From the NCBI GenBank assembly GCA_002726865.1, contig PBSW01000019.1, positions 56,914 through 120,913 of the forward strand: DNA of 64,000 bases. The letters run 5' to 3'. This DNA is from Candidatus Bathyarchaeota archaeon. GTDB lineage: Archaea > Thermoproteota > Bathyarchaeia > TCS64. The position numbers were made by a program, and so were the translations under genes. A model generated the notes under the pieces. That model saw nothing but the letters and a program-made list of their open reading frames with translations. It was not told the origin of the DNA and made no database searches. Of this stretch, positions 33,890 through 43,272 are shown piece after piece (position 1 is the stretch's first letter; each line of letters starts with the position of its first letter).

Positions 33890-34141
33890 TCTAGCCTCTG
33901 CGTTTCCATTTATTCAAAAAAAATAACAAGGTCAGACCACTACATAGTAAAAAAGAATAGAAGCTAAAAAATGGTTAAAAAGTTGGACAAGAGAGCGCCT
34001 TCTCGGGTAGAGTGTCGGACCTTACTCGAGGCCATTGACAATGCTCAGTAAGCTGTCTGTCCGCAACTGTTTTTATTCATAACCTTTATTCCACTCTCCA
34101 TTGAGGTTTAACCCGAATTACCACCAAGGATAGTTGGATTC

Positions 34142-37057
34142 ATGGTTGACTGGAAGCATATCGAGGAGAAATGGAGAAATAAATGGGCTGACGAAAGGGT
34201 CTTTGAGATAGACCCGGATCCGGATAAACCAAAGTACTATTTGACAGTGGCCTATCCTTATCCCAACTCGCCCCAGCATATCGGCCACGGCAGAACCTAT
34301 ACTCTCACGGACGTCCACGCTCGATTCAGGAGAATGCAGGGCTACAACGTCCTTTTCCCTATGGCGTGGCACTTCACCGGGACCCCCGTCATCGCAATGG
34401 TAGACAGACTCAAGGAGAGAGACCCCGAGCTTCTTACCACCTTCCTAAACCTGTACAACATAAAGAAGGAGTGCCTCCCTAACTTGGAGACCCCAATCGG
34501 GATGGCGAGCTACTTCGCCCAGGAAATCAAGACAGGTATGCAGCTTATGAGCTTCAGCATCGACTGGCGCAGGGAGTTTACCACCATCGATCCTTACTAT
34601 AGCAAGTTCATAGAGTGGCAATTCACCAAGCTCCGCCAGAAGAACTTTATCAATCAGGGAAGCCACCCCGTGGGCTGGTGCCCTAACTGTGGCAATCCAG
34701 TGGGCCAGCACGACACCATAGGTGACAAAGAACCTGAGATAGAGGAGTACACTATACTAAAGTTTAGACGAGGCGACGTGATTTACCCAGCAGCCACTCT
34801 GAGGCCTGAGACCATCTTTGGGGTCACTAATATATGGCTAAACCCCAACATAGTTTATCTCCAGATAAAAGTGGAAGATGAGGACTGGATAGTAAGCAGC
34901 GAAGCCGCCAATAAGTTCCAGTTCCTAGGACGCGATGTCAAGGTCATAAACAAGTTCTTGGGAGCCAAGCTCATCGGGGGTACCCTCACCAACCCAATGA
35001 CGGGGGCAGAGCTCCCGATTCTACCCGCGAGCTTCGTGGAGCCTAAGAACGCTACAGGCGTAGTGATGTCGGTTCCATCTCATGCTCCATTTGACTACGT
35101 CGCATTGGAGCAACTCAAGAAGGGACCAAAAGAGATTTTCGACCGCTTTGGGTTGAAGAAAACCGAGTTGGCTAAGCTGAAGCCAATCAGCCTCATAGAG
35201 CTTCCCGGATGGGGGGAGAGTCCCGCTGTGGATGTCGTAAAAAAGAAGGGGATCACAAACCAGAACGACTCCAAGCTCGAGAAAGCGACCAAGGAGGTCT
35301 ATAGTCAGGAGTTCCACAACGGCAGGCTCCGGAGAAACACTGGACAGTACGCTAACCTCACCGTGGAGAAAGCGAAGGACGCCGTCAAGAAGGACCTTAT
35401 CGCAGACGGAAGAGCTACAACGATGTACGAGCTCATCGAGTCCGTGCAGTGCCGTTGCGGGAGCGACGTCCTCGTCAAGATCTTTGAGGACCAGTGGTTC
35501 ATCGACTACGGTAACCAGTCTTGGAAGGAGTTAGCCCACGAAAACCTTGCAGGAATGAAGATAATCCCTAAGGAGCTCAGGAGGGAGTATATCCATGTCA
35601 TCGACTGGCTGGATAGAAAGGCCTGTGCCCGGAACGTGGGGATGGGTACTAAACTCCCCTGGGAAAAAGACTGGATCATAGAGAGTCTTAGCGACTCCAC
35701 CATCTACATGGCATATTACACGGTCATCAAGGACATCAACAGGGTGAATCCAGAGGCCGAGGCTCTAACTGAGCAGTTCTGGGACTATGTCTTCCTAGGA
35801 AAAGGCAACGTTGAGGCTGTCTCAGAGACCACAAGCATCTCAACAGAAGACCTTGTAGCCATTAGGGGTCAGTTCCAATACTTTTATCCCCTCGACGCCA
35901 GGCACTCCGGAAGAGACCTGGTACCTAACCACCTCACATTTATGTTCTTCAACCACGACGCCATCTTCCCCAGGGAGAACTGGCCTCAGGGCATATTCGT
36001 CAACGGGAGCGTCCTCATGGAAGGGCAAAAGATGAGCAAATCCATGAACAATATTATCCCCTTAATCAATGCCATAGACAAGTTCAATACGGACCCTTTA
36101 CGCCTTGCCCTAATGATCACCGCGGAACCCCTCAAGGACGCCGACTTCAGCCCCGAGCTGGCGAAGTCGATGCAGGGCAACTTGGAGCGATTTTACGCAG
36201 ACGCCATTGAGATCGTAGGAGAAGAAGTGGAAGGAGAGCCCACACTGACTGACATCGACAAATGGATGCTGAGTCGCCTCCAGTTTTATATCTCCGACGC
36301 AAATGAAGCCATGACAGAGCTCAAGGTAAGGAGGACCATCCACGCTGCCCTCTACGACCTCAACGGGGACCTGGGCTGGTACAGCAAGCGTGTTAACTCA
36401 ATGCGAGGGCAGGCAGAGAGAAAGAACGCCGTCAACTATGTACTCAAAAGGGTTGTAGATGCCCAGGTGAGGATATTAACCCCATTCACACCCCACCTCT
36501 GCGAAGAAATCTGGGAGTCCATGGGTTGTGAGGGATTCGTCGCATTTGCACCTTGGCCCACTCCTGAGCTGGAAGAGGTGAACCCTGAAGCTGAGGAGCG
36601 GGAACAGAGCGTCAAGAACAGCCTCGAGGACATTCAGAAGATCGTGAAGGTGACGGGTATCAACCCAAGTAAGATCAGTTTTTACACTGCCACATCATGG
36701 AAGTGGAAAATCTACTTGAGGGCATTAGTACTCTCCAAGGAAGGAAAGTTGGACATCGGTACCCTAATACGGGACGCCTTCAAGGACGATGAGATAAAGA
36801 CAAGGGCCAAAGAGGTCCCCGGCTTCGCCAGGATGGTTGTGAAGGACGTCATAAAGACCCCCGATGCCATTGTAGAGAGGAGACTTACGATGGGCCAAGT
36901 AAACGAGGCCAACCTTATCGAGGACGCCACAAGCTTCTTCAAGCAAGAGTTCGGGTGCGAGGTCACCGTCGCTAATGAGAGTGACCCGTGGATTGAAGAC
37001 CCTGCAGATAGGGCAAAAAGGGCAAAGCCTTACAGACCTGCGATCTACGTCATGTGA
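34142..37057 (+). CDS. leuS: Leucyl-tRNA synthetase
   Basis: 971 residues, archaeal/eukaryotic type. HIGH motif variant SPQHIGHGRTYT in the Rossmann fold; CP1 editing domain with LRPETIFGVTNIW and GVVMSVPSHAPFDYVA; KMSKS loop EGQKMSKSMNN; anticodon-binding helices near RRTIHAALYDLNGDLGWY; and a C-terminal extension. It starts at ATG 34142 and follows the short alaS. It charges tRNA-Leu and edits mischarged species. Confidence 0.96.
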   Translation: MVDWKHIEEKWRNKWADERVFEIDPDPDKPKYYLTVAYPYPNSPQHIGHGRTYTLTDVHARFRRMQGYNVLFPMAWHFTGTPVIAMVDRLKERDPELLTTFLNLYNIKKECLPNLETPIGMASYFAQEIKTGMQLMSFSIDWRREFTTIDPYYSKFIEWQFTKLRQKNFINQGSHPVGWCPNCGNPVGQHDTIGDKEPEIEEYTILKFRRGDVIYPAATLRPETIFGVTNIWLNPNIVYLQIKVEDEDWIVSSEAANKFQFLGRDVKVINKFLGAKLIGGTLTNPMTGAELPILPASFVEPKNATGVVMSVPSHAPFDYVALEQLKKGPKEIFDRFGLKKTELAKLKPISLIELPGWGESPAVDVVKKKGITNQNDSKLEKATKEVYSQEFHNGRLRRNTGQYANLTVEKAKDAVKKDLIADGRATTMYELIESVQCRCGSDVLVKIFEDQWFIDYGNQSWKELAHENLAGMKIIPKELRREYIHVIDWLDRKACARNVGMGTKLPWEKDWIIESLSDSTIYMAYYTVIKDINRVNPEAEALTEQFWDYVFLGKGNVEAVSETTSISTEDLVAIRGQFQYFYPLDARHSGRDLVPNHLTFMFFNHDAIFPRENWPQGIFVNGSVLMEGQKMSKSMNNIIPLINAIDKFNTDPLRLALMITAEPLKDADFSPELAKSMQGNLERFYADAIEIVGEEVEGEPTLTDIDKWMLSRLQFYISDANEAMTELKVRRTIHAALYDLNGDLGWYSKRVNSMRGQAERKNAVNYVLKRVVDAQVRILTPFTPHLCEEIWESMGCEGFVAFAPWPTPELEEVNPEAEEREQSVKNSLEDIQKIVKVTGINPSKISFYTATSWKWKIYLRALVLSKEGKLDIGTLIRDAFKDDEIKTRAKEVPGFARMVVKDVIKTPDAIVERRLTMGQVNEANLIEDATSFFKQEFGCEVTVANESDPWIEDPADRAKRAKPYRPAIYVM

Positions 37058-37539
37058 CCTTTTTCCCTCTCGTTTCCCCCCTTTATTTGAAAAATAGGGT
37101 CTCCAGTTCCTAGGCTAGTCCATATGAATAGGAAGCCTGATGAGGCATATATCACAAGGAAAGCGGTTTAGAATATCAGCCCTGCTGCTAGGAGGCTCTA
37201 TAAAAAGAAGACAGAAGAAATCTTTTTGAAGATTTACATGAGATCGAGGGCACTGACCTTCATCGCCCTGTGCAGCGCCTTACCGGCTAGATAGGTCCGT
37301 TTCAACTCCTCGAACCACTTACGCTTAAGGAGCCTTCTGTAGAGCCTCTCGGAGCCTTCATGTCGCAGGCCTAAATTAGGAGGCCCATGAAAATAATGTG
37401 TATGCCGAATAGGAATATTACCAGGAAACCGCGTGCGCGGCGATGCTCCCTAGAACCACGTAAAAATCCTTGTTTTTCAGGAGATAGGTGCTTATCTGTG
37501 GCTTTAGTCTCAGGAAGTTAGCCCTACTCTGATTCCAGA
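37058..37539. other. Gap with broken coding-like remnants on the minus strand
   Basis: 482 nt. A minus-strand stretch ending at TAA 37234-37236 reads as a protein C-terminus (…ERLYRRLLKRKWFEELKRTY…), without an ATG in frame. Just upstream another frame ends GIHIIFMGLLI-stop after a hydrophobic run and a basic segment, and a third frame overlaps the end of the 7-TM gene. The pattern suggests one or two decayed genes, but no intact CDS can be supported. Confidence 0.4.
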
Positions 37540-38295
37540 CTATTCTTTTCCTCGCTTTTCTAATATCTCGGCGATTGTTGATTCTCTTGTCTTAATGAAC
37601 TCGTTACTATAGTGAAATCCTAGAAAGAGAGAAACAACGCCCCCAAGCTCGAAAATGAAGAAGAGACTGGGCTCACCAAAGAACGCGAGGGCGGATCCCC
37701 CGATCATGGGCATGACTCCCCCGAGGAATAGCGACAGATTGTATATTCTGCGCCTGTCCTTTATGAAGCTCCAAAGAGCCCCGAGAATCAGTGTAAATCC
37801 ACCGATAATGTTGATTATTATCGCCCAGAGCCTTACCGTCATGGGGTAAGCATCGACTGCGGTGTGGAATGCCTTCCCCAGAGGCATCTTGAAGGCCTCA
37901 ACTATTACGTCGTCGTCAAGGGGAGTGATTATCCCCGTTACGAGGAGGCCAAGACAGAGGATTCCGATAATAGTGAGGAAAATGTCAGCCTTACGCTTAC
38001 TTGCGAGTAGGTAGAGCACGCCCGCGCCTAGGAGTCCCACAAGAGGGGACGCGAGGATGTAGTAAACTTTGAAGGCGATCACGTTTGAACCGAGAATTTC
38101 GGGGTTCATTAGAAACTCTATAAACGCAGTGATAGTGTAGAAGAGCATCGAGAAAGTCCATAGAAGTTGGTGGAACTTTTTCCGCTTAACATACTGGCGG
38201 GCCAGCTTATATGTGAAGAAGGCTGCCACGATCGCAGTGAGTAAAGGCAATCTATACAATTCTCGAACCCTTCCCCCCCGAGAATAGTTGACCAC
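37540..38295 (-). CDS. Seven-helix membrane protein, unknown function
   Basis: Up to 251 residues with seven hydrophobic segments (for example LLWTFSMLFYTITAFIEFL, VYYILASPLVGLLGAGVLYLL, IFLTIIGILCLGLLVTGII, LWAIIINIIGGFTLILGAL) and a short charged C-terminus. No catalytic or transport motif recognised. A GTG at 38293-38295 opens the frame, but it overlaps a palindromic TATA-like element (38294-38312). A start at TTG 38260-38262 (ahead of YRLPLLTAIV) would place that element ~40 nt upstream and is more credible. Confidence 0.65.
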   Translation of the reverse strand: MVNYSRGGRVRELYRLPLLTAIVAAFFTYKLARQYVKRKKFHQLLWTFSMLFYTITAFIEFLMNPEILGSNVIAFKVYYILASPLVGLLGAGVLYLLASKRKADIFLTIIGILCLGLLVTGIITPLDDDVIVEAFKMPLGKAFHTAVDAYPMTVRLWAIIINIIGGFTLILGALWSFIKDRRRIYNLSLFLGGVMPMIGGSALAFFGEPSLFFIFELGGVVSLFLGFHYSNEFIKTRESTIAEILEKRGKE

Positions 38296-38312
38296 ACATA
38301 TTTAATATGTGT
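38294..38312. promoter_or_regulatory. Perfect 9-bp inverted repeat/TATA element
   Basis: ACACATATT-T-AATATGTGT: two perfect 9-bp arms around one base, with an AT-rich core. It sits at the head of the 7-TM gene and could be its TATA box combined with an operator for a dimeric regulator. Confidence 0.5.
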
Positions 38313-38656
38313 AAAATGTCCAAGCAAAGTTTCGGTGGATCACTAGGATAAATCTTATACTCACGCGCGCTTCAGCAGATGGGTTGCCACATTAAACAAG
38401 ACCTCTCTCACACCGGAGACCTTCTAAATCGCTAGGTGAGTTTGTTCATGTGGACTAAATAGCTATAATATAGACCCTTCAGACCAGATTGTATGACCGT
38501 TTGTTCCTGAAAAGATGAGGGGCTTCTTGACGGTAACGGGAACTCGGAGGTCTAAATGTTGGCAAAATAATTTTGATCAGGTTATCTTAAACTTGAGTAT
38601 CATGGATAATTGTTAAACCCCGACGAATGTATCACGGGGGAGAGAGGGGCACGGGG
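38296..38656. other. Gap upstream of the Pelota-like gene
   Basis: 361 nt, AT-rich. It contains the palindrome at its left end. Purine-rich GAGAGGGG lies ~10 nt before the ATG at 38657. No RNA gene, repeat or further ORF recognised. Confidence 0.4.
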
Positions 38657-39382
38657 ATGGTGAGGCGTAGACGAGGGTACAAGAGAGGGTATCCAGTCGC
38701 GATCCTCATCGGCTTCGACCGGGATCGCGCCTTCCTGTGGCGGGTCTATAGTCAGGTCATCAAGCCTTACTCTACAGTCAAGGCTCCGCGAGGAGGCAAA
38801 AGAGAGAGATATAATTTCCATGAGACCGTCGTGAATGCCCTGAGGCCAGTCCTGAAAGAGGGTGTTGGGAGCGTCGTTATGGTGTCCCCAGCGAGAACAA
38901 GCCACATGAAGGAGTTTCTCGACCATGTTGTGAAACACCAGCCATGGTTAACGAAGGGCGCCAGGTCCATATCGGTCACGAGTATTGTGGGATCAGCCAC
39001 CACACAGGAGGAGGTCTCCGCGTTAATCAGGACAGGGAAGGTTCAGAGGGCCATTATGACATCAGCAGCGGAGGAAGCAGACCGAGTTAAGGGTCTTCTG
39101 GAGAGACGGCTCACGCAGGATGATATGAACCATATCCTGTACTCCTTGCAAGAGGTGGAGGAAAGGATTTTCGGACAGAAGATAAAGGGGAGACCCAAAC
39201 CGGAACATCTGATCATTACGGACAGGTTCCTAGCCGCTCACAGAAGAAGAGTCCAGAGGCTCATGGTGACCTCAAAGAATAGAGGGATCAAGGCTTATGT
39301 TGTCGGTGTAAACACCGCCGCTGGTCAGCGTGTGGAACAGCTGGGAGGGATGGTTCTCCTCACCAGATCCAGTTTCGACTGA
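38657..39382 (+). CDS. Pelota/eRF1-like protein lacking the N-terminal domain
   Basis: 241 residues. Residues ~8-120 resemble eRF1/Pelota domain 2 (VAILIGFDRDRAFLWRVYSQ, then PRGGKRERYNFHETVVNAL and VVMVSPARTSHMKEFLDHV). The C-terminus matches domain 3 (HLIITDRFLAAHRRRVQRLM, VGVNTAAGQRVEQLGGMVLL; compare Pelota SxEhexGeQLxxLGGIAAiLR). Domain 1, which enters the decoding site, is missing, and there is no GGQ hydrolysis motif. A ribosome-associated rescue or quality-control role is inferred. I start at 38657 after a purine-rich tract; an ATG at 38627 would add ten residues. Confidence 0.7.
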   Translation: MVRRRRGYKRGYPVAILIGFDRDRAFLWRVYSQVIKPYSTVKAPRGGKRERYNFHETVVNALRPVLKEGVGSVVMVSPARTSHMKEFLDHVVKHQPWLTKGARSISVTSIVGSATTQEEVSALIRTGKVQRAIMTSAAEEADRVKGLLERRLTQDDMNHILYSLQEVEERIFGQKIKGRPKPEHLIITDRFLAAHRRRVQRLMVTSKNRGIKAYVVGVNTAAGQRVEQLGGMVLLTRSSFD

Positions 39383-39581
39383 TGATTTCTTTTAGGGTTA
39401 TATGTAACCAGAGTCATCCAGGTTCATTCAAAGAGAAGGTGTCTAAGAAAAATGACGGGAAAAAAGAGGGTCTTGGAGAAAAATTTGTCGACCCCCTGTC
39501 CTTACTCATTGACTTTATCTAACTCGTGATTTGATGAAGTGTTTGAAGTCCTAAGAAAAGATACCATACTGGAGTGCCGGG

Positions 39582-40811
39582 ATGACATCGGAAAAGACAG
39601 GGAAGAGGAGGCTGGTGTTCATAGTCTCAGCTATCTCGGCGCTCAGGGGCGCTGTCTTCAAGGCTTGGAAGGTCATCTGGCAGCCCTTCGTCCTCAGCCT
39701 AGGGGTCTCCATGGCTAGACTCGGAGGCTTAGAGAGCTTACTTGATCTCACGAAGATCATGATGATGCCGTTCCTCGGAAAGGCCTCGGATACCTACGGA
39801 AGAAGGAGATTTATCATCGCCCAAGAGGTCCTCATCTTAGCAGCAGCGGTCCTCTATATATACGCAGAGTCCTGGAGATTCTTATTCCTCGGTGTCATTT
39901 TCACTGGCCTATCCCTGGCTGTCCATCCAGTCTGGAACACCGTTATCGCCGAGTCCTCGGAAGGAAAAAAACTAGGATATACCTACAGCCTCGTGCGAAC
40001 CATCACGTTGGGTCTAAGCCTCGTAGCAACTATCGCAGCGGGTCATATAGCCACCTCATACGGTTTTCAACCCGTCTTCACTGTGGCGGCAGTCTTGGCA
40101 CTCCTCTCGTTTCTAGTGGTCGTATTGAGACTACCAGAGACCATCTTTGCGGACATAACGGGTTCAGTCAACTTGAGGGAACTCACAGGATCATTCATGG
40201 AGACATTTAGACCTCCACGATACCTCTGGGGATTCTATATCGCTATGTCAGCAGACCTCATCGCCTTCAACCTTGGCTACAGACTCTTAAACGGTATGCT
40301 CTCCCAGGGCTATGGATACACCCCAGCTATGTTAGGGCTTATAACCGCAGCTAACATCGGGACGACCGCAGTCGCTCAGATTCCGCTTGGAAGGCTTGTG
40401 GATAGGATCGGCTATGTAAAGTTCTTGGTAATTTCCCAGCTTATCGCATCTGGAGCCCTCGCCACACTTATTGTCTCGAAAAGCTTCCCCGTCGTCGTCA
40501 CTGCCCACATTATATTGGGTATATCAGCCGCATTTTGGGAGCCCGCAGAATGGGCGTGGATCGCAGCAAACGTGGACCCAGAAAGGAGAGCCCAGGCCAT
40601 AGGGGGGTTCTCAACATTCAAGGGACTCATCGCGTTCCCTGCTCCTTTCATTGGAGGTCTACTTTTCGATGCATTTGGATTTGACCTCCCCATTTTCCTC
40701 AACTTTAGTATTGCACTGATCGATGTCGTCCTTATCTATGCTTTAGTTCAAGAGAGGGTAAGACCAGAAGCAACCAGGGATACGCCTGTTTCAGAGAAGG
40801 AAATCCCTTAA
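39582..40811 (+). CDS. MFS transporter
   Basis: 409 residues with ~12 hydrophobic helices. The loop 2-3 motif is GKASDTYGRRRFII and the mirror motif GRLVDRIGYVKFLV appears in the second half. Substrate unknown; resembles the MFS protein at 23689 in layout but is not closely similar by eye. It is followed, same strand, by the D-aminoacylase-like gene, which could hint at peptide or amino-acid-derivative uptake (weak inference). Confidence 0.85.
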   Translation: MTSEKTGKRRLVFIVSAISALRGAVFKAWKVIWQPFVLSLGVSMARLGGLESLLDLTKIMMMPFLGKASDTYGRRRFIIAQEVLILAAAVLYIYAESWRFLFLGVIFTGLSLAVHPVWNTVIAESSEGKKLGYTYSLVRTITLGLSLVATIAAGHIATSYGFQPVFTVAAVLALLSFLVVVLRLPETIFADITGSVNLRELTGSFMETFRPPRYLWGFYIAMSADLIAFNLGYRLLNGMLSQGYGYTPAMLGLITAANIGTTAVAQIPLGRLVDRIGYVKFLVISQLIASGALATLIVSKSFPVVVTAHIILGISAAFWEPAEWAWIAANVDPERRAQAIGGFSTFKGLIAFPAPFIGGLLFDAFGFDLPIFLNFSIALIDVVLIYALVQERVRPEATRDTPVSEKEIP

Positions 40812-41085
40812 CCTAAATGTCACCTCTGAGAGGGTCAGATTGAGAGAATCTATGCAAAAAATAGCAGTCATGAGCTACTACCGCGGGGCCTACACTCTTT
40901 ACCCCAAGATAGACTCCTAGAGCTCTGGGAGAAGAGCGATATTGCTCGTGTAATAATAGAAAGGAATAACAGAACTACAATCTTCTTGAGGGATCCCGAT
41001 GGGTGAAGGCGAAATTCGTCTAATAATGCCCCGGTGTTCATCCACCAAGGTTAAGCGCCTATATCCTAATCTATTCACGGTAGAT

Positions 41086-42858
41086 ATGCCGGAAGAATAT
41101 GATATCCTCATCAAAAACGCCTCGATAGTGAATGGTACGGGAGCCCCCGCCTTCAGGGGCGCCCTAGCGGTCAAAGAGGGTCAAGTAGCGGCCCTAGGGA
41201 AGGTGGAGGGGGACATTAAAGCGGACGCAGAGACGATCATCGACGGAGAAGGCCTTGTAGCAAGTCCAGGATTCATCGATGTACACAATCATGGAGACCT
41301 GAGTATCCTCTATTACCCCGAGGCTGAGAGCTTCGTCCGCCAGGGGATAACCACATTTGTGGGGGGTCAGTGCGGTAACAGCCCCGGTCCCTTTGGGGAG
41401 TATATTGGGCTCCCCTGGGTCCTCAGCGATCTCTACGTCGACCTCTCCCCCACGCTTTTCAACAGGGAGTGGCTGATCCCCCGAGATCTCCTCAACCCGA
41501 GGCATAAAGAGCTCTTCGGCTGGGAGATCGACTGGAATACCATGGGGGAGTTCTTTCAGAGAGTTGAGACAAAGGGATTAAGCCCCAACTTCGCCCCGCT
41601 GGTGGGTCAGGGAGACGTCAGGAGCCTCGTTATGGGCACGGACTTTAAACGGGAGGCGACAACAGAGGAAATCCACGAGATGACAGTTCACGTAGAACGA
41701 GCCATGGAGGACGGCTGTATCGGGATCAGCGTCGGCCGGGACTATGACCCTGGTATCTACGCTGGCTTCGACGAGTTTCTTGCCTGTGCCAAGGTCGCCG
41801 GTAAATATGGTGGCATTTATGCAAGCCACTGTCTCAGCACGGGCCACAGAAAGTCACGGAAGCCTGGACAGTTTCCCCCCGTCAAGACCGAGGGACTTTT
41901 AGAGGCAATCGATATAGGCAGGAAAACAGGGATATCTGTCCAAGTCTCTCACCTCGGCGCGGTCTTTATTGTCAGACCCATGGGGAGCGAGATTATGACT
42001 GAGGCGGCCGTGAAAGCTACCCTCAAGATGATCGATGACGCTCAGAAGGAGGGGATTGACGTCAGCTTCGATGAAATACCAAATCATAGCACGGGAGGGA
42101 TAGGGGGTACCCCTTGGCTTGTAAGTTATCTCACGCCATGGTTACGAATAACGGGTAGCCCCTGGCAGTTAGGGGAGGCCCTGAGGATTGAGGAGTTCCG
42201 AGATGAGATCAAAGAAGCCATCTGGGCTGGAATGCATTACGGGCTCAACCCTAACGTCAATGAGGGTTGGGCGAAACAGCGCATAATTGTGGAGTGCCAA
42301 CACGAGAGATTTCTTGAAAAGACCCTAGCGCAAATAGCAGTGGAACTCAGAATCGACGAGCTTGACGCCCTATTCACAGTCGTTTCAGCAGACCCAGAGA
42401 CGAAGGCCATTAGAAAGGGAGGAAACGAATGGGTGAAGCTCATGTTCTATCAGCACCCCCAAGCCATGATAGGCATAGATACATTTGGGGTCAATGACAA
42501 GAAGATCAGCAGGCACCCACCTTGGGGACTGCCCAGTGAAAACAGCTATGGGGGCTACCCCCGATACCTCAGGCAGGCATACAGGGAGTCGGGCACCCTC
42601 AGCCTCGAGGAGGCCATCAAAAAGGTTACGAGCTTCCCTGCAACGAAATTCAAGCTACGGGGCAGGGGAATCCTAGCTGAGGGAGCCCATGCCGATATAG
42701 TACTTTTCAATCCCGAGACGGTAACCGATAAAGGAGATCAGTTGAACCCTCGGCAATACCCGGAAGGGATCGAGCACGTTATCGTTAACGGGATACATGT
42801 CGTGAAGGGATCATCCCATACGGGAGCCAGGCCCGGGAAGATATTGTATCGGGAGTAG
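41086..42858 (+). CDS. N-acyl-D-amino-acid deacylase-like amidohydrolase
   Basis: 590 residues, amidohydrolase superfamily. YDILIKNASIVNGTGAPAFRGALAV is the family's N-terminal sandwich strand; ASPGFIDVHNHGD carries the HxH metal pair; GISVGRDYDPGIYA, YASHCLSTG and QVSHLGA are further barrel motifs; the C-terminal GILAEGAHADIVLFNPETV closes the sandwich. It probably removes acyl groups from D-amino acids or related amides. I start at ATG 41086 because a CCTATATCC element lies ~27 nt upstream; an ATG at 40999 with a GAGG site is the alternative. Confidence 0.82.
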   Translation: MPEEYDILIKNASIVNGTGAPAFRGALAVKEGQVAALGKVEGDIKADAETIIDGEGLVASPGFIDVHNHGDLSILYYPEAESFVRQGITTFVGGQCGNSPGPFGEYIGLPWVLSDLYVDLSPTLFNREWLIPRDLLNPRHKELFGWEIDWNTMGEFFQRVETKGLSPNFAPLVGQGDVRSLVMGTDFKREATTEEIHEMTVHVERAMEDGCIGISVGRDYDPGIYAGFDEFLACAKVAGKYGGIYASHCLSTGHRKSRKPGQFPPVKTEGLLEAIDIGRKTGISVQVSHLGAVFIVRPMGSEIMTEAAVKATLKMIDDAQKEGIDVSFDEIPNHSTGGIGGTPWLVSYLTPWLRITGSPWQLGEALRIEEFRDEIKEAIWAGMHYGLNPNVNEGWAKQRIIVECQHERFLEKTLAQIAVELRIDELDALFTVVSADPETKAIRKGGNEWVKLMFYQHPQAMIGIDTFGVNDKKISRHPPWGLPSENSYGGYPRYLRQAYRESGTLSLEEAIKKVTSFPATKFKLRGRGILAEGAHADIVLFNPETVTDKGDQLNPRQYPEGIEHVIVNGIHVVKGSSHTGARPGKILYRE

Positions 42859-42929
42859 GGCTTGCTCCCACTTTTCTCCAATTTGGAAAGTGCGCGCGAA
42901 TAGTACTTATGTAATAATAAAAAAATACA

Positions 42930-43106
42930 TTATTCGCTATTATCGATATGGGGGCTAATAGTTACTCCCCCACTTGCAAAGACTAGTTTCCTATTGCACT
43001 TAGGGCAGCGCCCGTCATATTTCTTGATGATGTCCTGAGGGGACTTTAGTAGGTCTCCCTCATAGAGAAGATAGTTACACTCAGAGCAGGTCACTTTCTG
43101 TGGCAT
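42930..43106 (-). CDS. Small zinc-ribbon protein
   Basis: 58 residues: MPQKVTCSECNYLLYEGDLL at the N-terminus, then CPKCNRKLVF at ~34-43, giving CxxC…CxxC with 24 residues between. Such short zinc ribbons are common in archaea; partner unknown. An AT-rich region and T tracts flank the gene. The two intact knuckles and good coding composition support a real gene. Confidence 0.75.
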   Translation of the reverse strand: MPQKVTCSECNYLLYEGDLLKSPQDIIKKYDGRCPKCNRKLVFASGGVTISPHIDNSE

Positions 43107-43272
43107 AAAGACGTCCCGGATATCAAGCGAGGGACCTCCTTTAAAGGGTTCTTAACAGAGAGTCTAGGATCAAGATATTTAAAAAACCCATATATTTAGG
43201 GGGTTACATGTTAACCTTCTTGAAAGGAGGCAGAGAACGATCCCATCAGTTGGTGAACGGCTTGCTAGGTTC

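Noticed and set aside
33971..34051. 26-codon plus-strand ORF between alaS and leuS
   Set aside because: Short, no SD or hydrophobic/zinc feature, no recognisable similarity.
40853..40921. 22-codon ORF before the D-aminoacylase gene
   Set aside because: Too short to support; it may be a leftover N-terminus, but nothing follows in any frame.
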